Assembly: GCF_019249215.1 (NCBI RefSeq)
Contig: NZ_JAESDI010000003.1
Span: 62,001-126,000, forward strand
Length of the DNA: 64,000 nt
Source of the DNA: Alteromonas lipotrueae
Lineage (GTDB): Bacteria; Pseudomonadota; Gammaproteobacteria; Enterobacterales; Alteromonadaceae
Direction: 5' to 3'
Shown here: in pieces, positions 54,099 through 63,631 of the stretch
Numbering within the stretch: position 1 is the stretch's first letter
How the letters are laid out: each line of letters opens with the position of its first letter
Made by a program: the position numbers and the translations under genes
Notes under the pieces: model-generated
Databases searched by the model: none
Seen by the model: only the letters and a program-made list of their open reading frames with translations
Told to the model about the DNA's origin: nothing

Positions 54099-54755
54099 CT
54101 AACCACGCATTTTAGATAGGGTTTCTTTGCGAAGTTGTAGCTTAGATTCAGCAAACGCTTTGGCAGGCAACATTTTGAGTTTTTCAGCATAGCCCATAGC
54201 GGTAGCGAGTACTTGCTCTTGCGGAACTGCAGCATCTAAATAGCCCACTTTTACCGCATCCTTCCCTTGGTATACCCGTGAAAAGAGTAACGCTTCTGTT
54301 AATGAAGTAGGGGCTAAACGTGATTTAGCCAACTCCATCCCAAACGCAGGTAATACCATGCCAATAGCGGTCTCAGTTAAGCCATATTTGGTGTCGCCGT
54401 CTTTGCCAATACGTAGGTCAGCGGCCATCAAGAATATTGCGCCTAATGCGATACTATGGCCTTCAGCAGCAACAATAAGGGGTTTGGGATAGCCGTACAG
54501 CCTTACAATTAAATCTGCGCCTGCCTGAACCAGTTTTATCTGTTCGGTCTTATCTTCGGCTTTCATCACTGAAAGGTCGAAGCCGCCGCAAAACTTATCG
54601 GCACCGCCATACATCACCACGGCATCAGCGTTTTGCTCAGCTTCATCTAACGCGGCATTCAATGCGTCAATAAGAGAAAAGCCTACTGCGTTTACTTTTC
54701 CGTCATCAAAGGTAATCAGAGCTACCTTGTTTTCAATTTTTAATTCGAAAGCCAT
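54099..54755 (-). CDS. Crotonase-fold enoyl-CoA hydratase/isomerase
   Basis: A 218-residue crotonase-family protein, short for the family (about 260) because the C-terminal helices are reduced. The oxyanion-hole segment is YGGADKFCGGFDLSVM and the second is GHSIALGAIFLMAADLRIG. A candidate catalytic Glu lies in YGLTETAIGMVLP. The substrate is unknown; some short members are thioesterase-like or isomerases. GAGG precedes the ATG. It is a single gene convergent with the DUF962 gene. Confidence 0.82.
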   Translation of the reverse strand: MAFELKIENKVALITFDDGKVNAVGFSLIDALNAALDEAEQNADAVVMYGGADKFCGGFDLSVMKAEDKTEQIKLVQAGADLIVRLYGYPKPLIVAAEGHSIALGAIFLMAADLRIGKDGDTKYGLTETAIGMVLPAFGMELAKSRLAPTSLTEALLFSRVYQGKDAVKVGYLDAAVPQEQVLATAMGYAEKLKMLPAKAFAESKLQLRKETLSKMRG

Positions 54756-55139
54756 TATTGCCTCTTTGTTCTAAATACTATTTTGTGGAGTTTGTTTACA
54801 GTGGCGCTAAGAAGCAAGTTTTTTTACGTAATGCGAGGGAGTAGTCATTGCTTATAAACGCAAAAACAGCAGTATTCTGCCGCCCGCCATATCGGCGATA
54901 AGCTTAGCCTAAATACTCTTGAAAGCTTACTAACCAGGCATTTATGAGGGGGAACTCTATGCCCCAAGCCGTAAGGGATGAATGTAAGTGATTGTTAGTA
55001 ATAATAAATGATTATACTGCAGGTGGGTTTAGCCTTTTTGAATTATTAATTAAGGTAAAGTGCATTTAAGCGTTGACTAATCGCCATATTATTTCTATGT
55101 TGGTTATTAAAGTGATTAGCCGATGCGCTAGGCAGCAGT
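54756..55139. other. 384-bp divergent intergenic region
   Basis: No gene seen. It holds promoters for the crotonase gene and the sigma-factor/kinase unit. The stretch from 55000 to 55135 is AT-rich. No recognised operator. Confidence 0.35.
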
Positions 55140-55736
55140 ATGGAAGATGTTCATTTGAGGGATACAAGCGGCGAATTTACCGAAGTGCTAAACGCTTGGG
55201 TAATCAATAACGATTTAAAAAGTGCTAATCAGCTTCGTAGTATTGTTTACTATCATTTAAAGGGCATGGTGAAAAAACAGATCAGCAAAAAAGCGGAGTC
55301 TGACAATGCGCTAAGCCTGCTCGACAAGCTCCCCAATACCACCTCACTACTTCACGATGTCATTATCAAACTAACCGCGCCTGATGAAATCTTTGAAAAC
55401 AGACAGCAGTTTTACGCTTCCTTAGCCGTCTTTGTTCGCTGGATGTTGCAAGATGAAATTAAAAAGCGTTCTGCGAAAAAGCGTAATAGCGATTTAGAGG
55501 ACGCGGTACAGATAACCGATGCTTCTATCGACTCGGGTTTATACCTTAGTTTCGACAATGCGTTATCCTCACTCGAAAATGTTTCTAAGCGTTGTTATCA
55601 AATTGCGCTTCTTCACTATTATCTCGGGCAAAATGTAGGGGAAATAACCTCTCAACTCAATTTAAGCGAGTCTACGGTTTACAACGAATTGTCGGCGGCA
55701 AAAGCTTACCTTAGGGTTCAGTGCGAAGCCGCCTAG
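55140..55736 (+). CDS. ECF-type sigma factor, kinase-associated
   Basis: A 198-residue sigma-70-like protein. The C-terminal region 4 is a helix-turn-helix: CYQIALLHYYLGQNVGEITSQLNLSESTVYNELSAAKAYL. The middle (FYASLAVFVRWMLQDEIKKRSAKKR) corresponds to region 2, with a weakly conserved -10 part. The pattern is like the ECF-like sigma factors found beside Ser/Thr kinases with TPR domains. The kinase gene starts 45 bp downstream on the same strand, so the two are probably co-expressed and functionally linked. Confidence 0.78.
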   Translation: MEDVHLRDTSGEFTEVLNAWVINNDLKSANQLRSIVYYHLKGMVKKQISKKAESDNALSLLDKLPNTTSLLHDVIIKLTAPDEIFENRQQFYASLAVFVRWMLQDEIKKRSAKKRNSDLEDAVQITDASIDSGLYLSFDNALSSLENVSKRCYQIALLHYYLGQNVGEITSQLNLSESTVYNELSAAKAYLRVQCEAA

Positions 55737-55781
55737 TTCATCCCTCCATATTGTTGTTCAGATAAATCAAAAGAGCTATTC

Positions 55782-58700
55782 ATGAAGTTTGAAAATGCCT
55801 TACTCTTTTTTCAGCACCTTATTGGGTTGGACGAAGCTAAAATGCGAGAAAATTTGTCGCAGTTATGTTCAAAAGAAGATCCGCTATTTGGTGAAACCCT
55901 GGCATTAATCAATGCCCATTATGCGAATAAAAAACAAAGTGGTTTCACTCAGTTAGTGGGGGCTCAAGCCGATTTGCTGTGCGACGATAATCACTCGAAA
56001 TCCCTAGAAGGTAAACAAGTGGGGCCTTATCTGCTGAAGCAAAAGCTTGGCGAAGGCGGAATGGGCGCGGTGTATTTAGGTCAGCGAAATGATGGGTTGA
56101 TAGAACAAAAAGTCGCGGTTAAGTTTGTTTTCGCATCAATTGCAGATTTAGCGGGTGATAACTTTATACAAAAAGAAGCGCAGCATTTAGCCAATTTAAA
56201 CCACCCTAACATCGCTAAAATTTATACCGTCGATGTCACTGAAGAAGACGTACCTTATTTGGTGATGGAATACATTGATGGTGCTCCATTGTCTGAAGCA
56301 ACGTTATCAAATAGACAGAATTTATCGCACACTACTCACGCCTACCTTTCAGTATTAATGAAACTTTGTAGTGCGCTGTTTGAAGCACATCAGTGCGGTA
56401 TTATTCACGCTGACATTAAGCCGTCGAATATTATTGTAGATGAACACAACCAACCAAAGTTACTCGATTTTGGTATTTCACACTCGTTAAGCCATCCAGA
56501 TAATCAACAACTAACCGCCGTCAGCAACGATTATGCTAGTCCACAACAACAAAGTGGCAACCAGGCAAAAGTTACCGATGACATATATGCGCTGGGTAAA
56601 GTAATGGCGTTTATGTTTCAACATCATATGCTCAATGCTGAATTTGAGGCAGTAATTGAAAAAGCCACATCTGCCGACCCAAGGGATCGCTTTCAAAGTG
56701 CTGAGCAATTTAACGATGCACTTGAATGTTTATTCGCTAATAGGCCACTTAAGTGGTTCAAAAGTAGCAAGTCTTATTATTACAAAAAATGGTTTCAACG
56801 TTCGCCCACTACTGCAATATCGGCCGTCATTATCCCTTGTGTGCTAGCGATAGGGGCTGCTGCGCTATTCATGCAAAATAAGTCGCTAATTCAAGAATCG
56901 AGGAAAACACAGCAGACGCTTTCCTTTTACGACGAGTTATTTTTAGCGCACTCACCACAATCAGAAGGCGGCGGTGCATTGAGTGCCGCTGACTTTATTA
57001 ATCATGGTGTTGATATCGCATTTTCGACCTCATTGAGTGATAGTGAAACCCGTGCATCAATTGTTGCCACCTTATCTCAAACGCTATTGAACTTAGGATA
57101 TATAGAGAAAGCAAAGTACGTTATTGAGCGATTGGATACGGATGGTGCCAGCGGTGCATTGATGCAGGCAAAAATAGCCTATTACCGTGGTGATTTAAGC
57201 AGCGCCACCCACTGGCTTACGAAACATAATAACGATTTACCAAGTACGTTTGAAAGCGAATTCCTTAACGCTAAGGTCGACTACGCTGGCACACAAAGGC
57301 CGCAAGTGTTAGATGCTTTAGCGCGTCTTCTCAATAAATTCGACAAACAAATGTTGCCGGAAGACAAGTTTAGATTGCAAAAATTTCAGTGGGAAGTTTT
57401 GCTTAAGCATGCGCCTGCCAAGTTACTTGATAGGGTTGAGCAGCCCTTACCAGCAGATATGCCGGCTCACCAAAAAGCATGGTTTGAAGGTATGAAATCA
57501 TTAGTGCTAGCCAAAGCCGGTGATAGGAATGGCGCCGCATCACGAATGAAATCATCGTTGGCGTTGGGTGAGCAAGCCTATAATGCAACCAATCCAGAGC
57601 TCGCGCAATTATATGGATATTTATTAGAAACCGCATCGCTAATAGACGACCCTCTTTTGGTAGAGTTTCTATTGAGTAAGCAGCAAAGTATTTACCTTGC
57701 ACTTGCTCCCTTATTTGAGGAGCAATTAATAAAAGTTTATGAGCAGCAACACAACTATTATGCCTACGGCAAAATGTATGCTCAAAGTGTGTCTTTTATT
57801 GAATCTGCGGTTGCGTTGTGCGCGCAAGGCCCCCGTTGTTCTCGGTTAAAGGTGAAACAAGCGATAGCCCTGTATCTTGTTAATGATTTCACAAGCGCGC
57901 TATCGGTTATCAAGCCAGCAGAAATAAAAACATTGAAAAATAATGATGGCGTATCCGACGAGAATTCAACAGCCTCTCTTTCATTTTTCTCGTCGTTAGT
58001 GGCAGTGAATAGTGGGATTGGTTTGGGCCTATCTGTGAAGCAAGCCGATATTCATGCACTGGCGGCAAAAGATACCCTGGGCGAGTATACCGCTTATATT
58101 ATTCATACTGCTCTACGCGCCGGCTTTACTGATTTAGCGATTAAATATGGGCTCACTCATACTCAGAACGATGATATTGAAAGACATTTAGCGTTGGCCT
58201 CCGCGTATGCGGTTAAAGGCGAGGCCCTAAAAGCGGAAGAAATGTTAGCAACGTCTACTTCGCTTCCCATACGCAAAGAGTATGGCGAAACGCTTGCCAG
58301 TATATTGTCTCCAGAGGTGTTAATAACACCTGATTTTAAGACGCTTCATATGATGATGTTAGAGGGGCAAAATCGCGTGGTGAGTAATCGAAGAGTTACT
58401 GGGGTAACCGCGCCAACCCACGGGGATAACCTTAAAATGGGTACACCTTTTACCTTCAAGTGGAATAAAGATGCCCTTAAAGGCGAAAGCATTTCTTTGT
58501 ATATCAATCATAAGTTAAATTTTGAAGCCAAAGCATTTGATTCATTTGAAAATATACAAGGGTTGCGCTGGCAGATGTTTGCTAAGCAGGTGCCTAATAC
58601 GGGTGAAGTAGAAATCGATCCCTTCTTTCTTATGGCAAATGGTGGTCAGGGCTTTAAGGTAATGATGGTGTCAGATGAAGGCTACTGGTCACTAAGCGAC

Positions 58701-59111
58701 GGTTCATTTGGTGTACAAAATGGCACGGCGATAGACAACGGCATTACCCATACTATCAATCCCCGTTTATTAGTTGATGCTGTGAGTAAACCTGAAGCTT
58801 CTGAGGTTTATAATGTGGGTGAGCGCAATACCATAGAGTGGGACAATGCGGCGTTAAAAGGCGATGCCGTGGCGATATATGTACTTCACGACAATCCTAT
58901 AAATATTGGTAGCGGGCGTAACGCGCAGATGACTACTGTGCTGAAACGACGTTGGTATTTAGTGGCGAGTAGGGCACCGAACATAGGTAATTACGGGCTC
59001 GATCCAGCGCAATTTAATGGTCAAGGGAATGCCTACAAAATACTTATTATAAGTGATTCAGGTTATTGGGCTGTGTCTGATGAACGGTTTACGGTGGTTA
59101 ATCCTCATTAA
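55782..59111 (+). CDS. Transmembrane Ser/Thr protein kinase with C-terminal duplicated domain
   Basis: A 1109-residue protein. The kinase domain (about 82-330) has the Gly loop LGEGGMGAVYLG (89-100), Lys114 in VAVKFVF, the catalytic loop HADIKPSN (209-216; HAD rather than HRD) and Asp229 in LLDFGIS. A membrane helix lies near 343-362. The extracytoplasmic part is helical, TPR-like (about 400-880). The last 210 residues hold two related units: one from APTHGDNLKMGTPFTFKWNK to GYWSLSDGSFGV, and one from KPEASEVYNVGERNTIEWDN to GYWAVSDERFTV. These resemble Kre9/KNH-type Ig-like domains that could bind a surface ligand. It is likely a receptor kinase signalling to the ECF factor upstream. Confidence 0.85.
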   Translation: MKFENALLFFQHLIGLDEAKMRENLSQLCSKEDPLFGETLALINAHYANKKQSGFTQLVGAQADLLCDDNHSKSLEGKQVGPYLLKQKLGEGGMGAVYLGQRNDGLIEQKVAVKFVFASIADLAGDNFIQKEAQHLANLNHPNIAKIYTVDVTEEDVPYLVMEYIDGAPLSEATLSNRQNLSHTTHAYLSVLMKLCSALFEAHQCGIIHADIKPSNIIVDEHNQPKLLDFGISHSLSHPDNQQLTAVSNDYASPQQQSGNQAKVTDDIYALGKVMAFMFQHHMLNAEFEAVIEKATSADPRDRFQSAEQFNDALECLFANRPLKWFKSSKSYYYKKWFQRSPTTAISAVIIPCVLAIGAAALFMQNKSLIQESRKTQQTLSFYDELFLAHSPQSEGGGALSAADFINHGVDIAFSTSLSDSETRASIVATLSQTLLNLGYIEKAKYVIERLDTDGASGALMQAKIAYYRGDLSSATHWLTKHNNDLPSTFESEFLNAKVDYAGTQRPQVLDALARLLNKFDKQMLPEDKFRLQKFQWEVLLKHAPAKLLDRVEQPLPADMPAHQKAWFEGMKSLVLAKAGDRNGAASRMKSSLALGEQAYNATNPELAQLYGYLLETASLIDDPLLVEFLLSKQQSIYLALAPLFEEQLIKVYEQQHNYYAYGKMYAQSVSFIESAVALCAQGPRCSRLKVKQAIALYLVNDFTSALSVIKPAEIKTLKNNDGVSDENSTASLSFFSSLVAVNSGIGLGLSVKQADIHALAAKDTLGEYTAYIIHTALRAGFTDLAIKYGLTHTQNDDIERHLALASAYAVKGEALKAEEMLATSTSLPIRKEYGETLASILSPEVLITPDFKTLHMMMLEGQNRVVSNRRVTGVTAPTHGDNLKMGTPFTFKWNKDALKGESISLYINHKLNFEAKAFDSFENIQGLRWQMFAKQVPNTGEVEIDPFFLMANGGQGFKVMMVSDEGYWSLSDGSFGVQNGTAIDNGITHTINPRLLVDAVSKPEASEVYNVGERNTIEWDNAALKGDAVAIYVLHDNPINIGSGRNAQMTTVLKRRWYLVASRAPNIGNYGLDPAQFNGQGNAYKILIISDSGYWAVSDERFTVVNPH

Positions 59112-59176
59112 GATCATCGATAAACACCTAAGAGTAAGCTTGCTTTTAAGCCTTGCGAAGGCGCAGCGACAACTGG

Positions 59177-59575
59177 TTAACGGTATGTCGCAAAGGCCTT
59201 TGCATTATCGTTTTGGGTAAAAATTACGGGGCTCACACCTTCATATTTTTTGAACAAGGTAGAGAAGGTTTTGTGTTCATAGAAACCGAGCTTATCGGCT
59301 ATGGTGGAAGGCCTTTCACCCACTAAGAGCAACTTCCTAGCTTCTGCAATACGCAACGTATCTATGCAAACCTTAGGCGATTTACCGTAGTGTTTCTGGC
59401 ATAAACGCCTAAGGGTCGACACGTCCATATTCAGGGCGTTGGCCATATCACTTACCCGTATATCACATATGTCGTGGCTTACCGCTCTTCTATCTATTTC
59501 ACAGTTAAGCTGCTGTTCAAATTTCACCATGAACCGTATTTTTCGTTCTGACTCATTGGCCCCACTCGCCTTCAT
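59177..59575 (-). CDS. AraC-type DNA-binding protein (DNA-binding domain only)
   Basis: A 132-residue protein consisting of an AraC/XylS HTH domain without a ligand domain. The two HTH units are VSDMANALNMDVSTLRRLCQ and IADKLGFYEHKTFSTLFKKY, followed by GVSPVIF, the normal AraC end. The first 40 residues are a short helical part. AAGG lies before the ATG. It is convergent with the kinase gene and divergent from the lipoprotein gene, so it may regulate the lipoprotein, which starts 276 bp away. Confidence 0.82.
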   Translation of the reverse strand: MKASGANESERKIRFMVKFEQQLNCEIDRRAVSHDICDIRVSDMANALNMDVSTLRRLCQKHYGKSPKVCIDTLRIAEARKLLLVGERPSTIADKLGFYEHKTFSTLFKKYEGVSPVIFTQNDNAKAFATYR

Positions 59576-59850
59576 TGCCCTTCACCTTGTCGAAATTGGC
59601 TGTGGCGGTATTGTGTTTCTTTCCCACTTATCGAGGTAGAAAGAAAATGCGCAGGCATTTTCCAAAAAAATTAAAATTTTTCTCGCTTTAACTATTCACA
59701 TTATGTTTTGGGTTCTGCGCGGCTTCGCTTTATGAATTTTGAGCTGTTTAGCGGTCAAGTTGCGCGATTTAAGGAAGGAAAGGAGCGGGGGATTAGGTTT
59801 ATGCTTTTTTAGTTTAATGTTTAACCAATAAAAGTATAAGGAAGTGTTTT

Positions 59851-62800
59851 ATGTTTATCAGAGCAAATTATAAGAAAAGCATTATTGCTGCATCACTGGT
59901 ATTAGCCTTGTCGGGTTGTAATGACGATGACAAAGAAGATGTTGTTGTTAACGAAGAAGAGGCGGTCAATGAAGAAGTGGTTAATAGTCTTCCCGTCGCC
60001 CAAGCTGGCGAGGATGCCACCGTTGACGAAAATACCCAGGTTACACTTGTCGGCAGTGGTGTAGATGAAGACGGCAGTATTGCATCCTACAGCTGGGTGC
60101 AAACCGAAGGCGTAGAGGTCACATTAACGAATGCAGACCAAGCTTCGGCTGAATTTACCGCTCCAGATGTTAAACCTTCCGAAACACTCACGTTCGAACT
60201 TAACGTTACTGATGATGCTGGGGCAACTGCCACAGATAGTGTGTCTGTTACAGTCACTCATATCAACGCATCGCCGACAATTACAATATCAGCCCAGGAA
60301 GTGGAAGAAAAAGAGGCGCATTCTATTGCTGCGGTAGTTGAAGACGACGGTGAAATTGCCAACTATTTGTGGGGGCAAACGGGCGGTACAGAAGTTGAGC
60401 TAAGTGGCACAACAACCGCAACGCTCTCTTTTACTGCGCCTTCTGTAGATAGCGATGAAACGTTATCGTTTGCCCTTACCGTAGAAGATGATGAAGGTGA
60501 GACGACTACCGAAACGGTTAGCGTTAATGTACTTCAGAAAAGTGAATCGTTAACCTTAGTAGGGCTAGTGACTGATTCGCCTATTATTGATGCAAACCTT
60601 GTGATTAATGTAGGCAATGAGCAACAAGAAGTGACGGCCGGTAGCGATGGAAGTTATTCCGTTACATTGAGTGTGGATGATGATGTAACGGATAAAATGG
60701 TGTCTATTATAGCGAGTGGCGTAGGGTCGCAAACGCAAGCGAAACTTATGTCAGTGCTAGGTTCGTTTGAAGCGCTCAATGAAGCCTCTAACGGTGACGG
60801 CGAGGTAACCAAAGATGATTTTTTCGGCGTGAATGTGACCAACGTTACCACTGCAAACGCCGGTTTAATGCAGCGAGAAAACCTGGGCGATCCCATCGTT
60901 GATGACGCAACGTTAGCGGCATTGAATCTTCGGGTTTCACAGCAAGAGAAGTTCGCGTTGGCAACCGCGATAAAAGTGGCGATAGACAAAGCGGGCGACG
61001 ATGCTAGTTTAGCGTTGCCTGACGGTATAGCTGACACGTTAGCACTGGTCCAAAACCCAGAAGCTTCCGCTGCCTATATCGAGACTGTTGAAAATACCGA
61101 AGCGTATGAGTCAGCCTACGAAGAAATTATTGCAGACCCAGAGTTGGTAGAGAGTGATTTAGACGCATCGGTTACTACCTATTTCCTGCTTGATTACTAT
61201 AACCCACTCATTTCAGATCCAGGTAAAAAGCTCACCTTAACCAGTGACACGACAGCAACTTACAGTACTTATTTAGGCACGTTTGAAGCTGAGAAATTTA
61301 GTGATGATAATGAAATAACATTGGAGTTTGAATATGGAGAGTATCATTTTAATCAAAATGAATATCTAAACGTTGATGGGATTACTCAGCAGGTTGAAGT
61401 TGAATATGCTTACCATGAAATGACATTTTTGCCGCTAAATGAGCAAGATGGGGTAGTGACATTTGAAATGAAGCTGCTTTACTCAAAGTATTACCTCAAT
61501 GGTGAATTGGAAGATATTCACAATATTCTTGACGCTCCTACGCAAGTTACTGCGATTGCGTTAAATAATGCTATTGAAATTGCCATTGATAGTGCCGATA
61601 ACAAAGCGCTATCACTGCCTATCACCTCTTCGCTATTTGATACTGATGACAGTAATTTATTTACCTACAATTGGGCCTCAGACACGTTCAAATTCAACCA
61701 AGACGGAACGGGTAGTACACGTGTTGTAGATAATGATTTTACATGGATGAAGCAACCTTACGCGTTGAACCCTGACATTAACGAACTCGTCATTACATTT
61801 GATGATGGAACCACACTGTCTTATGTACAGCTATCCGACTCAAGCGACAATAACCTTTATGCAGTTAGCGGGATCTCCTCAGATGGGCAGAATGAGTCAT
61901 TTAAGGTCGACGCAGGCGGTGCGGTAACCGCTGAAGATAAGTTCGACGTGGCGTCAGTGCCAGGTATATACACTTACGCCTTTGATGGCGATAGTCTCAA
62001 TGAATTTTGGTGGGAGCTTTGGCCAAACGGAAAGGCGTATACTATTGAAGTTGCTGATAATAACGGCGACGGTAACATTACCACGGAAGAAATTTTGGTA
62101 ATGTTTGGGAATTGGTCAGTGGAAGCGAATGGAGAATTACAAATAAATCGCTACCGTTCAACTGATTATAGTTGGCCCGGTTGTTTTAATGAATCAGCCG
62201 ATTGCTATTTATATAACAGTCGTACATGGTCGATATTTGCTCAAGTTGGCGATGCTTACCATATCACTAATCTGCACGAGTTCGACTTCAATCAGCAAGA
62301 TGGAAGAGGCGGCTTCGATGGCATAGTCGACTACTTTGTTCAGGATAATCGCCGCGTGTCGAAACAGGCGAATCGTCCTGTAACCGCAACGCTGCCTGAG
62401 CACCCACATTTACCCGCGCTGCCGCCTCAAGCGTTTGTCAATTTAGTGACGCCCTCAGATTACTTAGGTACAACGTTATATGGTGTCGAACAAAACGGCT
62501 TGTACACAGTAGACGATGCATCAATAGCATTGAGCTTAGAAGCAGATGATACTTATGTTCGTACCTTCGAAGGATTGCCGCAGGGCAGTGAAAGTGGGAG
62601 CTATCTAGTTGCCGCAGACAACAGTATTCTATTACAAGCAAGTGATGTTGCAGCGCCCAACGGGCTTCAAGCATTTCTGCTGTCCTCTGATGGCATCACG
62701 ATAGGCGCTCATTTAGGCGCGCCAGTTCCGTTTTTCGAAACCCAGCAAGCGGCTGATGATTATGAGACTGTATTAAGAGAAGGCACATCTGTTGCTTCGT

Positions 62801-63153
62801 TTGATTCGTTGAAAGATAAGAGCTTAATATTGGTAGACACGTCGCAAAGCGGTGAATGGAACGCCACTTATCTACAATTTGACGGCAGTAATGTGGTTAT
62901 CTACACCGATAGCACTTACTCAGAAGTAAACAATAGTTTCGGTTATGCATTAAACGATGATGGGAGCATAGATATTGACGGTAGATTGTATCTTTCTTTG
63001 AGTACTACTGAATTCTCGGTCTTCGTTTCTGACGAAGGAGAGGGCGATTATATCGACTTTAATTACCTCTTTGATGATACGACCGTAGCAGCTCAGTTCG
63101 TTGAAAATGCCAACAATTTGCGAGCGACCGCAGAACAGTTGGGTGACAATTGA
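59851..63153 (+). CDS. Large surface lipoprotein with Ig/PKD-like repeats
   Basis: A 1100-residue lipoprotein. The signal peptide ends in the lipobox LALSGC (Cys23), followed by an acidic linker. Two PKD/REJ-like modules follow: residues about 48-140 (PVAQAGEDATVDENTQVTLV, ending DSVSVTVTHI) and 140-230 (SPTITISAQEVEEKEAHSIA to TTETVSVNVLQ). The rest is long and beta-rich, with repeated Trp- and Asp-rich stretches (DNNGDGNITTEEILVMFGNW has an EF-hand-like Asp pattern near residue 745). It is probably an outer-membrane or surface protein of adhesive or binding nature. AAGGAAG precedes the ATG. Confidence 0.8.
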   Translation: MFIRANYKKSIIAASLVLALSGCNDDDKEDVVVNEEEAVNEEVVNSLPVAQAGEDATVDENTQVTLVGSGVDEDGSIASYSWVQTEGVEVTLTNADQASAEFTAPDVKPSETLTFELNVTDDAGATATDSVSVTVTHINASPTITISAQEVEEKEAHSIAAVVEDDGEIANYLWGQTGGTEVELSGTTTATLSFTAPSVDSDETLSFALTVEDDEGETTTETVSVNVLQKSESLTLVGLVTDSPIIDANLVINVGNEQQEVTAGSDGSYSVTLSVDDDVTDKMVSIIASGVGSQTQAKLMSVLGSFEALNEASNGDGEVTKDDFFGVNVTNVTTANAGLMQRENLGDPIVDDATLAALNLRVSQQEKFALATAIKVAIDKAGDDASLALPDGIADTLALVQNPEASAAYIETVENTEAYESAYEEIIADPELVESDLDASVTTYFLLDYYNPLISDPGKKLTLTSDTTATYSTYLGTFEAEKFSDDNEITLEFEYGEYHFNQNEYLNVDGITQQVEVEYAYHEMTFLPLNEQDGVVTFEMKLLYSKYYLNGELEDIHNILDAPTQVTAIALNNAIEIAIDSADNKALSLPITSSLFDTDDSNLFTYNWASDTFKFNQDGTGSTRVVDNDFTWMKQPYALNPDINELVITFDDGTTLSYVQLSDSSDNNLYAVSGISSDGQNESFKVDAGGAVTAEDKFDVASVPGIYTYAFDGDSLNEFWWELWPNGKAYTIEVADNNGDGNITTEEILVMFGNWSVEANGELQINRYRSTDYSWPGCFNESADCYLYNSRTWSIFAQVGDAYHITNLHEFDFNQQDGRGGFDGIVDYFVQDNRRVSKQANRPVTATLPEHPHLPALPPQAFVNLVTPSDYLGTTLYGVEQNGLYTVDDASIALSLEADDTYVRTFEGLPQGSESGSYLVAADNSILLQASDVAAPNGLQAFLLSSDGITIGAHLGAPVPFFETQQAADDYETVLREGTSVASFDSLKDKSLILVDTSQSGEWNATYLQFDGSNVVIYTDSTYSEVNNSFGYALNDDGSIDIDGRLYLSLSTTEFSVFVSDEGEGDYIDFNYLFDDTTVAAQFVENANNLRATAEQLGDN

Positions 63154-63177
63154 TTGCTTAATCAAAGCAGATAATTG

Positions 63178-63199
63178 AAAGGGCCTAATGGCCCTTTTT
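63178..63199 (+). terminator. Terminator after surface lipoprotein gene
   Basis: An 8-bp stem AAAGGGCC / GGCCCTTT with loop TAAT and a short T run. Confidence 0.85.
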
Positions 63200-63329
63200 G
63201 GTATTAATGGTTAAAACTGCTCGATAACTAAGCCGAAGATCAGTATTTTACTTTCTCTCCTGTTAGTAAGCTTTCCTTGCTAGACAACACTAGCGAATTA
63301 ATTGAATACTTAAAAAGGAAAGCAAAGAT

Positions 63330-63623
63330 ATGAAACAACTTACTGAATTAGAGTTAAATCAAGTGGCTGGTGGCTATGAATGGGAGCAAATCGGCGTTGG
63401 AATTGCTATGGTAGGGCTTGGAATTGCAATAGTATCTACCGCTGGATTAGCAACCGTTCCTATTGCCTTAGCGGGTGCAGCAACGATTGGTGAAATTGGA
63501 TTAGGAGCAGCAGGTATAGGCTTAGCTGGTATGGGGGGGCTTGCCATTGGAGGAGGCGCCAGCGGTAGCTCGAGCAGCTCAAGCAGTACTAAAATGCTAG
63601 AATCTGAAACCGAAGACGAATAG
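63330..63623 (+). CDS. Double-glycine-leader, bacteriocin-like peptide
   Basis: A 97-residue precursor. The leader MKQLTELELNQVAGG is a textbook double-glycine leader (LxxxELxxVxGG), cleaved after Gly15 by a C39-peptidase-type exporter. The 82-residue core has one acidic and aromatic start (YEWEQIG), then a Gly/Ala/Ile-rich hydrophobic stretch (about 20-75) like class II bacteriocins or microcins. A Ser run (GSSSSSSST) and an acidic tail (ESETEDE) end it. AAGGA precedes the ATG. No exporter is visible in this window. It may be a microcin-like toxin or a signalling peptide. Confidence 0.75.
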   Translation: MKQLTELELNQVAGGYEWEQIGVGIAMVGLGIAIVSTAGLATVPIALAGAATIGEIGLGAAGIGLAGMGGLAIGGGASGSSSSSSSTKMLESETEDE

Positions 63624-63631
63624 AGCCAACT

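Noticed and set aside
59439..59639. 66-codon plus-strand frame opposite the AraC-type gene
   Set aside because: Antisense shadow of a recognisable HTH gene, without ribosome binding site.
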